Below, in pieces: positions 26,318 through 34,683 of a DNA stretch of 44,812 nt. A program made the position numbers and the translations under genes. The stretch lies in assembly GCA_015062805.1 (NCBI GenBank), contig SUTQ01000020.1:1-44812 (forward strand), written 5' to 3'. Source of the DNA: Methanosphaera stadtmanae (GTDB taxonomy: Archaea; Methanobacteriota; Methanobacteria; Methanobacteriales; Methanobacteriaceae). Numbering within the stretch: position 1 is the first letter of the stretch; every line of letters begins with the position of its first letter. A model generated the notes under the pieces. The model ran no database searches. It was given only the letters and a program-made list of their open reading frames with translations, and was not told the DNA's origin.

Positions 26318-27121
26318 ATGATAGAAAAATATCTATATTCTGATTATTGTATTGATTTCAAAGAAGGTTTTATAAGTAAAGAAGATTCTTACTATTTAAT
26401 TTTCAACGAAGAACGTGAATTATTCTTAACGGAAGATAAAAAAATTCCATTAGTTAATCATTCTTTCTTATCAAATTTTAATGTTAATTTCATTTTATAC
26501 ATAGGGACATATAAAAGTCATGATTGTTTTGTAGTAAATGTAGATGGGGGGATTAATTATTACTCTTTACATCAACTTTATGAAATAGATAAAGATATTT
26601 ATCAAATAGCTACAAGGGGAATATTGGTAAATGATTGGTATCAATTGAATCAATTTTGTGGAAAATGTGGTACAAAAACAATTATTAAGGAAAATAGTAT
26701 GTCCTTAATCTGTCCAAAATGTGGAACAAGTTTTCACGGTAAAATTCAGCCTGCCGTGATAGTGGCCATTCATAATGAAGATAAGTTATTGATGGCAAGA
26801 CATATTTATAACAAAAGTGTCCCTTATGCATTAATAGCAGGTTTTGCTGAAATGGGTGAATCAATAGAAGAAACTGTTCGAAGAGAAGTTCAAGAAGAAG
26901 TTGGTATTAACATAAAGAATATTCAGTATATGGGCAGTCAGCCATGGCCATTTCCAAATTCATTAATGTTTGCATTTAAAGCGGAATATGATTCTGGTGA
27001 AATTGAAGTTGATGATAAAGAGATTGTTGAAGCAAAATGGTTTACTAAAGAGGAAATAGTGGAAATTGATAATGATATAAGCATATATTCATTATTGGTC
27101 GAGGATTTTCTAAAAAGTTAG
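26318..27121 (+). CDS. NudC-type Nudix hydrolase (NAD(H) diphosphatase), copy 2
   Basis: A 267-residue paralogue of the gene at 24899, with the key residues at the same positions: zinc cysteines C114, C117, C132 and C135, Nudix box G175 to I197 (GFAEMGESIEETVRRE then EEVGI), and the motif SQPWPFPNS at 207-215. The last matches the NADH diphosphatase consensus, so this copy is the better candidate for the standard activity. No Shine-Dalgarno sequence is seen before the ATG, as in copy 1. It is separated from the Ser-rich gene by 145 bp with T-runs. Confidence 0.92.
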   Translation: MIEKYLYSDYCIDFKEGFISKEDSYYLIFNEERELFLTEDKKIPLVNHSFLSNFNVNFILYIGTYKSHDCFVVNVDGGINYYSLHQLYEIDKDIYQIATRGILVNDWYQLNQFCGKCGTKTIIKENSMSLICPKCGTSFHGKIQPAVIVAIHNEDKLLMARHIYNKSVPYALIAGFAEMGESIEETVRREVQEEVGINIKNIQYMGSQPWPFPNSLMFAFKAEYDSGEIEVDDKEIVEAKWFTKEEIVEIDNDISIYSLLVEDFLKS

Positions 27122-27291
27122 TAATTTTCTCATTGTTGATTAAATCTTATATTTTTTTTAAACATGAAAAAAGTCTAAATTAATTTAAAATAATTATAAA
27201 AATAATGATTATTTTTTAGAAAGTTTTACTATATATCAAGAATAAAAATAAGGTATAGTTTTAATTGAATAAAATCATATAAGTGTTTCTT

Positions 27292-27762
27292 ATGGTAAAA
27301 TATTTAAGAGATTATTATAAAATATTGGGAATTAATCCATTCGCAGATAAAAAAACAATAAAAAAAGCTTATAAAAAAGTAGCGCTAAAATATCATCCGG
27401 ATAAAAATAATAATCCAGATGCTAAAAAGAAATTTAATTTAGTTAAAGAAGCTTATATAGTCTTGATTGATGATAAAAAACGTACCAATTATGATAAATT
27501 AAGATCTGCTGCAATTAAAAATAAAAATGAAAAACAAAAGAAAAAAAGCAATAAGAAAAGCATATCTGATGCAGTAGATTTAGTTTCTGATTTGGAAGAT
27601 AATGTTGGTATTGTTTCCAAATTATTCAAAACAGGTTCTGGAGCTATGAAAGGTAAAGCTATGATTTCAGGATCAAACCTCATATTTGGTGGGTTAATGG
27701 CCGGTTACGGTATTAAAAAGGGAAGAGATTATATGGCAAAAAGAGGTCGTAAGCAAGAATAA
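27292..27762 (+). CDS. Small J-domain protein
   Basis: A 156-residue protein whose residues about 6-70 are a J-domain (DYYKILGINPFADKKTIKKA, then the HPD motif at 35-37). J-domains stimulate DnaK ATPase. It lacks the Gly/Phe region, the four-repeat zinc centre and the C-terminal substrate domain of DnaJ. After a lysine-rich linker there is a weakly hydrophobic segment (SGSNLIFGGLMAGYGI), which might touch a membrane. No dnaK or grpE is in the window. ATG 27292 is chosen over GTG 27283. Confidence 0.85.
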   Translation: MVKYLRDYYKILGINPFADKKTIKKAYKKVALKYHPDKNNNPDAKKKFNLVKEAYIVLIDDKKRTNYDKLRSAAIKNKNEKQKKKSNKKSISDAVDLVSDLEDNVGIVSKLFKTGSGAMKGKAMISGSNLIFGGLMAGYGIKKGRDYMAKRGRKQE

Positions 27763-27942
27763 ACTCTTTTAATTACTTTTTTTTTATTTTTATTATTATT
27801 TTCTACAATATCTTTATCTTCTCACAGTAAACTTGTTTTTTCTTTTTACAATTTTTTGTGCGGATAAATTAATAGATATTAATCACATATAACTAGTTAA
27901 CTAAGTAATTTAATTGTTTAAAAATAACATAGGGATAATAAT

Positions 27943-28656
27943 ATGAAACTTGGATTTTCAACTTTAGCACTATTCATGAAATCAAATCAAGAAATAATAA
28001 ATACAGCAAAAAAACATGGATTTGAAATGATAGAGATTTTGGCTGAAGATTTATTCTATGAGAAAAATAACTGTGAATTTAGAGATTGTGGATTGGATGT
28101 TAGAATACATGCGGCCACAGTGGATATTAATATTGCAAGTCTTAATAAGGGTATTCGGTCTGAAAGCATTAAACAGATGATTCATTGTGCAAATTTTGCT
28201 GAGGAAATCGGTGCTAAAACTATCACAGTTCATCCTGGAAAAGTTGGTAGAAACGACCCAAGATTAAGAAAATATGCATTAAATATAGCTATCGAAAGTA
28301 TATGTGAAATAATTGATAACTCAAATGTAGATGTATCGATTGAAAATATGCCTGTAAGAAAGTCTTTTTTAGCAAATACTGTTGAAGAAATGGAAATGAT
28401 TCAGAATTCTACCGATTGTTATTTAACTATTGACACGGGTCATGCCAATACATGTGACAATCTTGTCGAAATGTTGAATCTAAAAAATATTAGTTATTGT
28501 CATTTAAATGATAATGATGGATTACATGATCAACATATTACATTAGGGGATGGAACCTTAAATTTAGATTTACTTAAAAAAATTGATTGTGGTATTATAG
28601 AGTTAAATAATTTTGATAATGTTTTAAAAAGTCAACAGATTATTAAGAGATTATAA
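27943..28656 (+). CDS. Sugar phosphate isomerase/epimerase-like TIM-barrel protein
   Basis: A 237-residue member of the AP-endonuclease 2 / xylose isomerase-like TIM-barrel family. It begins MKLGFSTLALFMKS. Likely metal-site residues are His in IHAATVD, His in TVHPGKVG, Glu in SIENMP, Asp and His in TIDTGHAN, His in YCHLNDNDG, and a C-terminal Glu in IIELNNF. The set fits a divalent-metal isomerase or epimerase, or an endonuclease IV-type phosphodiesterase; the short length and lack of the DNA-binding loops favour the former. Substrate unknown. AGGGAT is the ribosome binding site. Confidence 0.8.
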   Translation: MKLGFSTLALFMKSNQEIINTAKKHGFEMIEILAEDLFYEKNNCEFRDCGLDVRIHAATVDINIASLNKGIRSESIKQMIHCANFAEEIGAKTITVHPGKVGRNDPRLRKYALNIAIESICEIIDNSNVDVSIENMPVRKSFLANTVEEMEMIQNSTDCYLTIDTGHANTCDNLVEMLNLKNISYCHLNDNDGLHDQHITLGDGTLNLDLLKKIDCGIIELNNFDNVLKSQQIIKRL

Positions 28657-28766
28657 TCTAATTTTCATATTTATCAAATAATTTGTTACCAAAAAATAAA
28701 ACGTGGATAAATTTTCTTTAAATTTTGATATGAATTTCTTTTTAATACACATTAATTCTAACAAAC

Positions 28767-28776
28767 TTTATATATA
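28767..28776 (+). promoter_or_regulatory. TATA box of histone gene
   Basis: TTTATATATA is a near-consensus archaeal box A. Initiation is expected near 28797-28803, leaving a leader of about 25 bases with AGGAG at 28808-28812. Confidence 0.55.
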
Positions 28777-28824
28777 CGTTAATTACAAAATATTAACATT
28801 GATATATAGGAGAAAGTGATATTT

Positions 28825-29025
28825 ATGGCAGAATTACCAATTGCACCTGTAAAAAGAATCATCAAAGCAAGTGGTGCAGCTAGAGTAAGTGATGATGCAG
28901 CTATTGAATTAGCAAATGCAATAGAAGATTACGGAGAAGTTATAGCAGTACAAGCAGTAAAACTTGCAAAACACGCAGGTAGAAAAACTGTTACTGCTGA
29001 AGATGTAATTTTAGCAATGCAATAG
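28825..29025 (+). CDS. Archaeal histone
   Basis: A 66-residue HMf-like histone fold, which wraps DNA as dimers and longer stacks. It begins [22 protein letters not shown] and ends [14 protein letters not shown]; the helix-strand-helix layout and [11 protein letters not shown] are classical. ATG 28825 follows AGGAG well; the in-frame GTG at 28816 would add three residues and is rejected. A strong TATA box lies upstream and a hairpin plus T10 downstream, so it is a single-gene unit. Confidence 0.95.
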   Translation: MAELPIAPVKRIIKASGAARVSDDAAIELANAIEDYGEVIAVQAVKLAKHAGRKTVTAEDVILAMQ

Positions 29026-29038
29026 ATAAATTGAATAG

Positions 29039-29081
29039 ATATGTTATTATTATAACATATTACTAAATTTCTTTTTTTTTT
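29039..29081 (+). terminator. Hairpin plus T10 terminator after histone
   Basis: A perfect 9-bp stem ATATGTTAT / ATAACATAT with loop TATT (29039-29060) is followed after 11 bases by ten T (29072-29081). It resembles a bacterial intrinsic terminator. Confidence 0.6.
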
Positions 29082-29231
29082 AAAAATTATTTTAAATTTC
29101 GTTATATTGTTTTAATTAATAATTTTATTCTCTATTTTTTGTTCAGATTTTAAATTAATTTTTTATCAAAGAAAAAAATATTAAGAATTTTAAATAAAAA
29201 TATATGTAATAATATAGGAATTTGATTTTTA

Positions 29232-30197
29232 ATGACTGATTATGATTTTAAGCAAGAAGCTGATACTGATTATAACTATGGTTGCAGACCTTCTGAAAGA
29301 AGTATTGAAGAGCATATTAACAAGGGTATTTTCAATATAGATAAACCTTCCGGTCCAACTAGTCATGAAATTGATAATTGGGTTAAAAACATTATGCATG
29401 TTTCTAAAACCGGTCATGGAGGTACTCTCGATCCTAAAGTAACGGGTGTTCTGCCAGTTGCAATGAACACTGCTACTAAAAGTTTACAATTTTTACTTTT
29501 ATCACCAAAAGAATATGTATGTTTAATGAGATTACATAAACCAGTAGATGAAGAACGTATAATTGATGTTCTTGATGAATTTACGGGCAAGATTTATCAG
29601 ATACCACCAGTTAAATCAGCCGTCAAACGTGAATTACGTGTTCGAAATATTTATGAAATTAAACTTCTTGAAATACAGGATAAACAAGATGTTTTATTTA
29701 GGATAAAGTGTGAATCAGGTACTTATATTAGAAAATATTGTCATGACATTGGTGAAGTTCTGGGTTGTGGAGCACATATGGCTGAACTTAGGCGTACCAT
29801 GGCAGGATCTTTTAAAGAAGATGATACATTAACTACTTTACAAGATGTTACCGATGCATATTATTTCTATAAAGAAGATGGTGATGAAAAGTATTTAAGA
29901 AAACTGATTCAACCTATGGAATATACTACAAAATATGTAAAAAAGATCTATGTTAAAGATTCTGCTGTTGATGCAATTTGTCATGGAGCTAGTCTTGCCA
30001 GCAGTGGTATTGTAAAATTAAATAATCAAATTCATGAGAACAATACTGTTGCAATCATGACACTTAAAGATGAACTTTTGGCATTAGGTCAAAGTTTATA
30101 TAATGTGGATGACATAATAAATATGGATACTAAAATAGTAGTGAAAATACAAAAAGTATTTATATTACCAAATACATATCCTAAAATGTGGAAGTAA
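29232..30197 (+). CDS. truB: tRNA/rRNA pseudouridine synthase Cbf5 (archaeal TruB)
   Basis: A 321-residue Cbf5, catalytic subunit of H/ACA ribonucleoproteins and a possible tRNA U55 synthase. The catalytic Asp67 is in HGGTLDPKVTGVLPVA; NIDKPSGPTSHE precedes it and the substrate motif RIKCESGTYIRKYCHDIG follows. The C-terminal about 80 residues form the PUA domain (KYVKKIYVKDSAVDAICHGA). AGGAATTTGAT is a weak ribosome binding site. It lies between the histone gene and tRNA-Ser. Confidence 0.95.
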   Translation: MTDYDFKQEADTDYNYGCRPSERSIEEHINKGIFNIDKPSGPTSHEIDNWVKNIMHVSKTGHGGTLDPKVTGVLPVAMNTATKSLQFLLLSPKEYVCLMRLHKPVDEERIIDVLDEFTGKIYQIPPVKSAVKRELRVRNIYEIKLLEIQDKQDVLFRIKCESGTYIRKYCHDIGEVLGCGAHMAELRRTMAGSFKEDDTLTTLQDVTDAYYFYKEDGDEKYLRKLIQPMEYTTKYVKKIYVKDSAVDAICHGASLASSGIVKLNNQIHENNTVAIMTLKDELLALGQSLYNVDDIINMDTKIVVKIQKVFILPNTYPKMWK

Positions 30198-30539
30198 TAG
30201 CATAGGGAAAAAATAATAAAAAATATTTTTTCGGTATGATTATTCTTCAAATAGCATTTAACATTTTTTTATTAACTGTAGAACCTATAATATGCGTATT
30301 ATGGGCGAGGTCGATATTTAAAATATTATTAATTGTTTAATAATATGATTATTAAGTTTTACATAGATTAGCTTTGGCTATGTAATTTTAATGAATTTAC
30401 ATGGGAGTATACTCTCTGTATGGATATTAATCTTTTCTATAGATAATGAAAAAAAGACTATTTGAGAAGATTTATATTCGAGAATATAGATATTATTGTT
30501 TAAATTGTATATCTGAAATAATTATAAACAAACAGATAT
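30198..30539 (+). other. cbf5-tRNA-Ser gap with a series of hairpins (candidate ncRNA)
   Basis: This 342-bp gap has no convincing ORF. It holds a palindrome A6TAT6 (30218-30231), then stems at 30284-30305 (9 bp, loop TGCG), 30323-30346 (10 bp perfect, loop TTGT), 30359-30385 (8 bp perfect), 30398-30420 (9-10 bp with a bulge) and 30473-30488 (6-7 bp). A TATA-like TGTATAT at 30506-30512 probably drives the tRNA. The palindrome may end cbf5 transcription; the rest is unexplained. Confidence 0.4.
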
Positions 30540-30623
30540 GCCGAGATAGTCTAGCTTGGTAAGGCGCAAGACTGGAAATCTTGTGGGCAGATGCCCTCCT
30601 GGGTTCAAATCCCAGTCTCGGCG
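30540..30623 (+). tRNA. tRNA-Ser (anticodon GGA)
   Basis: An 84-base class II tRNA. The acceptor stem is GCCGAGA (30540-30546) with TCTCGGC (30616-30622), and G30623 is the discriminator, as in archaeal tRNA-Ser. The anticodon stem is CAAGA/TCTTG with a seven-base loop, and the anticodon GGA at 30574-30576 reads UCC and UCU. A long variable arm (TGGGCAGATGCCC region) and the T-arm CTGGG-TTCAAAT-CCCAG complete it. The 3' CCA is not encoded and there is no intron. Confidence 0.96.
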
Positions 30624-30902
30624 TTTATAATTATTTTAAAATAATATCTTGAAAATTTCATTAAAAAAAAATTTCTACTTTTTTAACGATTTATTTATTA
30701 TTTTTAATCACAATAAAACAGTACACTGTTTTGACTAGATTAATTCCGAATTGATTAATTTAGATAAATAACTGTTTTCTTGATATATTTACAATAATTA
30801 TAAAAATTCAAAGCTTATTTTTTCTTATAAAGAAATTACTTTTCACACACATTAGATTAATCTAGTTTTTCATTTATTATATTAATAAAAAGGAGAATTC
30901 AA
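30624..30902 (+). promoter_or_regulatory. Leader and promoter region of the rps13 operon
   Basis: Right after the tRNA is a perfect 16-bp palindrome (30630-30645), probably the tRNA terminator with nearby T-runs. Two hairpins follow: AAAACAG/CTGTTTT (30715-30732) and CTAGATTAAT/ATTAATTTAG (30735-30763). A TATA-like TTATAAA sits inside the dyad TTTCTTATAAAGAAA (30821-30835), followed about 20 bases later by the palindrome TAGATTAATCTA (30853-30864). AAAGGAGAA precedes rps13. Confidence 0.45.
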
Positions 30903-31355
30903 ATGGCTGAAGAAGAATTTAGACATATGGTCCGTATTACTCGTAAAGACGTAGACGGAAACAAAACAATTGCATCAGCTTTAACTGAAATTAAAGGTAT
31001 AGGTAAAGCTTTTGCTATAGCTATATGTAAAGTTGCAGATTTAGATCAAGAACAACAAATCGGTTACATTGATGACGCATCTGTAGAAAAAATCGAAGAA
31101 GTACTCGAAAACCCTCAAGAATTCGGAATTCCTGAATGGTTCTTAAACAGAAGAAATGATTACGAAACTGGTGAAACTTCTCACTTAATCGAATCTGACT
31201 TAAACATGACTTTACGTGACGATCTTAACAGAATGAAAATGATCAGAAGTTACAAAGGTAAAAGACACGAAGTTGGACTTCCTGTACGTGGTCAAAGAAC
31301 TAAATCAACATTTAGACATGGTTCATCTGTTGGTGTAAGCAGATCAAGAGGATAG
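30903..31355 (+). CDS. rps13: 30S ribosomal protein S13 (uS13)
   Basis: A 150-residue uS13 in the head of the small subunit. It has [25 protein letters not shown] and the C-terminal [21 protein letters not shown]. It opens the second ribosomal/RNA polymerase run. AAAGGAGAA precedes the ATG. Confidence 0.97.
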   Translation: MAEEEFRHMVRITRKDVDGNKTIASALTEIKGIGKAFAIAICKVADLDQEQQIGYIDDASVEKIEEVLENPQEFGIPEWFLNRRNDYETGETSHLIESDLNMTLRDDLNRMKMIRSYKGKRHEVGLPVRGQRTKSTFRHGSSVGVSRSRG

Positions 31356-31399
31356 ATGTGAAAAAAACTTTTTTAAATAAACATTAAGGAGATTTGATT

Positions 31400-31957
31400 A
31401 TGGGACATCCAAGAAAACCACGAAAACAATATGACACTCCATCACATCCATGGAATGCAGAACGTATTAAAGAAGAAAACAGATTAGCTGCTAAATACGG
31501 ATTAAAAAATAAAAAAGAAATCTGGAAAGCAGATTCAAAAGTTAAAAGATACCGAAGAGATGCTCGTATTATCTTAGGTATGGACGTTGATGAAAGACAA
31601 AAAGAAGAAACTGAATTATTAAACCATCTTGTAAGATTAGGTTTTATATCACCTAATGCTAGACTTGAAGAAGTATTAGATTTAAATGTTGAAGACGTTT
31701 TAAGAAGAAGATTACAAAGTTTAGTTCACAAAAAAGGTTTAAGTCAAACAGCTAAAGAAGCAAGATTATTCGTTGTACATGGTCACATAACCTTAAACGG
31801 TAAAAAAATCAATGCACCAGGACACTTAGTTGAAGTAGCTGACGAAGATAATATTGACTTCTATCCAGGTTCACCAGTTGCACACAAAATAGAAGCTCCA
31901 GAAAACACTGAAGAAGAAGTAGTTGCAGCAGAAGAAGAACCAGAAGACGATGAATAG
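31400..31957 (+). CDS. rps4: 30S ribosomal protein S4 (uS4)
   Basis: A 185-residue archaeal uS4. It begins [19 protein letters not shown]. The S4 RNA-binding motif is [20 protein letters not shown] with [20 protein letters not shown]. The last 18 residues are acidic. I choose ATG 31400, with AAGGAGA upstream, over the TTG at 31394. Confidence 0.97.
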   Translation: MGHPRKPRKQYDTPSHPWNAERIKEENRLAAKYGLKNKKEIWKADSKVKRYRRDARIILGMDVDERQKEETELLNHLVRLGFISPNARLEEVLDLNVEDVLRRRLQSLVHKKGLSQTAKEARLFVVHGHITLNGKKINAPGHLVEVADEDNIDFYPGSPVAHKIEAPENTEEEVVAAEEEPEDDE

Positions 31958-32003
31958 ACACAAGATGTTTAAATTACTTAACAAATAATTTATAGGTGAT
32001 AAA

Positions 32004-32396
32004 ATGGCAGAAAATGATAAATGGGGTGTAGCTCACGTTTACTCATCATTTAACAACACTATTATAACAGTAACTGATATAACTGGTGCTGAAACTATTA
32101 CACAATGGTCTGGTGGAAAAGTTGTACGTTCTGACAGACAAGAATCATCACCATTTGCAGCTATGGAAGCAGCAAACAGAGTAGCTGATGATATTAAAGA
32201 AAAAGGAATTGCTGGACTCCATATTAAAGTACGAGCTTCTGGAGGAAACGGTCCTAGAACTCCTGGACCTGGTGCTCAAGCAACAATCAGAGCATTAGCA
32301 AGAGCTGGTATTAAAATTGGTAAAATTGAAGACGTAACTCCTATTCCTCACGATGGTACCGGTAGACCTGGTGGTAAAAGAGGTAGAAGAGTATAA
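32004..32396 (+). CDS. rps11: 30S ribosomal protein S11 (uS11)
   Basis: A 130-residue uS11 on the platform of the small subunit. It has [22 protein letters not shown] and the C-terminal [29 protein letters not shown] precedes the ATG. Confidence 0.97.
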   Translation: MAENDKWGVAHVYSSFNNTIITVTDITGAETITQWSGGKVVRSDRQESSPFAAMEAANRVADDIKEKGIAGLHIKVRASGGNGPRTPGPGAQATIRALARAGIKIGKIEDVTPIPHDGTGRPGGKRGRRV

Positions 32397-32419
32397 GTAT
32401 TTTTATAAAGGGTCATATT

Positions 32420-33217
32420 ATGAATATAGAAATTAGAGAAAAGGATGAAGAAAGAGCTGTATTTGTAGTTGAAGGTGTAGATGATACATTCATAAATACA
32501 ATAAGAAGAATATGTCTTGTAGAAATTCCTACTCTAGCAATTGAAGATGTAAACATTTTCAAGAACGATGCAAAAATGTTTGATGAAGTTTTAGCTCACC
32601 GTCTAGGTTTAATTCCTATTAAAACTGATTTAAGTTCATATGTATTTAAATCTGAATGTGATTGCGAAGATCATTGTTCAAATTGTAGCGTTTCATTCCT
32701 TTTAAAAGAAAAAGGTCCTAAAGTAGTATATTCAAAAGATCTAAAATCTGACGACCCAGCTATAAAACCAGTTTATGATACAATACCAATAGTAGAACTT
32801 CGAGAAGGCGAAGAAGTTGAATTAGAAGCTATAGCAGAACTTGGTCTAGGATCAGAACATGCAAAATGGCAAGCAACTACAACCTGTGGATATAAATATT
32901 ATCCAAAAATTATCATTGACAACGATAAAGTCACTGATTTAGAAGAATATGTAGAAGAATGTCCGAGAAATGTATTGCAAATTGAAGATGATGCATTAAC
33001 ATACAACAATATTGAAAATTGTTCTACATGTAGAACTTGTCAAAGATTGTCTGAAAAAGATGACAATGCAATAACCATTGATTTCGAAGAAGGGAAATAC
33101 ATATTTAAAATCGAAACAGATGGATCACTAGAACCATTAGAAGTTCTTACAATAGCTTGTGATATACTATCAGAAAAAGCAGATAATATTATAAACTTTG
33201 TTAATGAGGAGGAATAA
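32420..33217 (+). CDS. rpoD: RNA polymerase subunit D (Rpo3)
   Basis: A 265-residue alpha-like subunit that nucleates RNA polymerase assembly with subunits L, N and P. The N-terminal dimerisation motif has INTIRRICLVEIPTLAIEDV. A first cysteine cluster (C80, C82, C86, C89) lies in the insert domain. A second set, C181, C201, C204 and C207, matches the 4Fe-4S cluster known in Sulfolobus subunit D. So one Fe-S cluster is expected, with the first set perhaps a metal site. AGGG precedes the ATG. It lies next to rps11, as is usual. Confidence 0.95.
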   Translation: MNIEIREKDEERAVFVVEGVDDTFINTIRRICLVEIPTLAIEDVNIFKNDAKMFDEVLAHRLGLIPIKTDLSSYVFKSECDCEDHCSNCSVSFLLKEKGPKVVYSKDLKSDDPAIKPVYDTIPIVELREGEEVELEAIAELGLGSEHAKWQATTTCGYKYYPKIIIDNDKVTDLEEYVEECPRNVLQIEDDALTYNNIENCSTCRTCQRLSEKDDNAITIDFEEGKYIFKIETDGSLEPLEVLTIACDILSEKADNIINFVNEEE

Positions 33218-33222
33218 TTAAA

Positions 33223-33582
33223 ATGAAATTATCAAAAACTAACCCAAACACAATTGATTTAATCAAATCCCTCACCAAACAATCATCTGCAGAAGATGCT
33301 CCTATATGGAAGGCTGTTGCTAAAGAGCTTTCAAGGGCTAATAGAAAAAACAAAGAAGTAAATGTTTACCATATAGACAAATATTCTGATGACGATGATA
33401 CAGTACTAGTACCAACAAAAGTTTTAGGTGAAGGTAACATAACCAAAAAAGTAACTGTAGCTGCATTTAAATTCTCACAAGAAGCAGAAAACAAAATCAC
33501 TGCTGCTGGAGGAAAATGCCTAGCAATTGATGAATTAATGGCTGAAAATCCAAAAGGATCCAATGTTAAAATCATAAAGTAG
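33223..33582 (+). CDS. rpl18e: 50S ribosomal protein L18e (eL18)
   Basis: A 119-residue eL18, related in fold to bacterial uL15. It has KTNPNTIDLIKSLTKQSS, APIWKAVAKELSRANR and VPTKVLGEGNITKKVTVAAF. GAGGAGGAATAA at the rpoD end supplies the ribosome binding site. Confidence 0.95.
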   Translation: MKLSKTNPNTIDLIKSLTKQSSAEDAPIWKAVAKELSRANRKNKEVNVYHIDKYSDDDDTVLVPTKVLGEGNITKKVTVAAFKFSQEAENKITAAGGKCLAIDELMAENPKGSNVKIIK

Positions 33583-33591
33583 GTGGATTGA

Positions 33592-34020
33592 ATGGTAACT
33601 ATTATAGATGGAGAAGGATTAGTACTTGGAAGACTTGCAAGTACAGTCAGTAAAAGACTTTTAAACGGTGAAGAAATCACCATTATCAATGCTGAAAAAA
33701 TAATCATCTCTGGTAATAAAGATTTCCTATATGCTAGATACAAACAAAGAGTAGACAGAGCAAGTATCTCTAACCCTAGAGACTTAGGTCCTAAATATCC
33801 AAGAAGACCAGATGATATTTTCAGAAGAACCGTTAGAGGAATGATTCCTTACAGAAAAGCTCATGGAAGAGCAGCATACAAAAACTTAAAAGTAAATGTT
33901 GGTATTCCTAAAGAGTTAGAAGGACAAGAAGTAGTGGAAGTTAAAGAAGCACAACCTAGAAATATTCAAAAAAGTATGGAATTAGGTACAATTTCTAAAT
34001 TATTAGGTGCTAAATTTTAA
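33592..34020 (+). CDS. rpl13: 50S ribosomal protein L13 (uL13)
   Basis: A 142-residue uL13. It has [20 protein letters not shown] and [35 protein letters not shown] precedes the ATG. Confidence 0.97.
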   Translation: MVTIIDGEGLVLGRLASTVSKRLLNGEEITIINAEKIIISGNKDFLYARYKQRVDRASISNPRDLGPKYPRRPDDIFRRTVRGMIPYRKAHGRAAYKNLKVNVGIPKELEGQEVVEVKEAQPRNIQKSMELGTISKLLGAKF

Positions 34021-34042
34021 ATAAATTAAAGGTAGTGTAAAT

Positions 34043-34444
34043 ATGAGTAAAGTAGTACACACTAGTGGTAAAAGGAAAACCGCTATTGCTAGAGGTACAG
34101 TTAGAGAAGGAACTGGGAAAGTTAGAGTTAACCGTAAACCAGTAGAATTATACAGTCCTGAATTAGCAAGATTAAAAATATTCGAACCATTAGAATTAGC
34201 AGGAGACTTAGCAGATTCCGTAGATATCAATGTACGTGTAATTGGTGGAGGAGTAATGGGTCAAGCAGAAGCTGCAAGAATGGTTATAGCTAAAGGTTTA
34301 GTAGAATATTATGGGGACATGAACCTCAAAGACAGATATGTTCAATACGACAGAACAATGTTAGTTGGAGATCCACGTCGTTCAGAATCTAAAAAATTCG
34401 GTGGACCAGGTGCAAGAGCTAGAAAACAAAAAAGTTACAGGTAA
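34043..34444 (+). CDS. rps9: 30S ribosomal protein S9 (uS9)
   Basis: A 133-residue uS9 whose C-terminal tail reaches the P-site tRNA. It has [39 protein letters not shown] and the terminal [16 protein letters not shown] with the final Arg replaced by the usual SYR end. AAAGGTAGTG precedes the ATG. Confidence 0.97.
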   Translation: MSKVVHTSGKRKTAIARGTVREGTGKVRVNRKPVELYSPELARLKIFEPLELAGDLADSVDINVRVIGGGVMGQAEAARMVIAKGLVEYYGDMNLKDRYVQYDRTMLVGDPRRSESKKFGGPGARARKQKSYR

Positions 34445-34450
34445 ATTCTT

Positions 34451-34618
34451 ATGTTACTCGTAAGATGTTTTTCGTGTGGAAAAGTTATTTCAGCAAGTTT
34501 TGATGAATTTAAGGAAAGAACACAGAATGGAGAAAATCCTAATGATGTTCTAGATGATCTTGGAATCAAAAAATATTGTTGTAGAAGAATGTTCATATCA
34601 CACGTTGATGTATGGTAA
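34451..34618 (+). CDS. rpoN: RNA polymerase subunit N (Rpo10)
   Basis: A 55-residue subunit homologous to eukaryotic RPB10, a zinc protein that joins subunits D and L. The zinc ligands are C6 and C9 (RCFSCGK) and the pair C43-C44 (YCCRRM). It is only six bases after rps9, whose end supplies no strong ribosome binding site, so translation is probably coupled. Too short for many ORF filters. Confidence 0.95.
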   Translation: MLLVRCFSCGKVISASFDEFKERTQNGENPNDVLDDLGIKKYCCRRMFISHVDVW

Positions 34619-34639
34619 TGAATATTATTAAACTAAATA

Positions 34640-34683
34640 AGGAGCTAATTATAGAGTATTTACTCGATTAAATGAGGACTCCT
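34640..34683 (+). repeat. Nested hairpin in the rpoN-rpoK gap
   Basis: AGGAG (34640-34644) pairs with CTCCT (34679-34683); inside are TAAT/ATTA (34646-34649, 34667-34670) and GAGT/ACTC (34654-34657, 34662-34665) with loop ATTT. It is followed by a pyrimidine-rich CTCCTTTTT tract. Confidence 0.4.

Noticed and set aside
30198-30539. SRP 7S RNA or RNase P RNA gene next to tRNA-Ser
   Set aside because: A 7S RNA gene is linked to tRNA-Ser in Methanothermus, so I looked. The region is A+T-rich and lacks the GGAA/AGCAG elements of SRP helix 8 and the conserved core segments of RNase P RNA.
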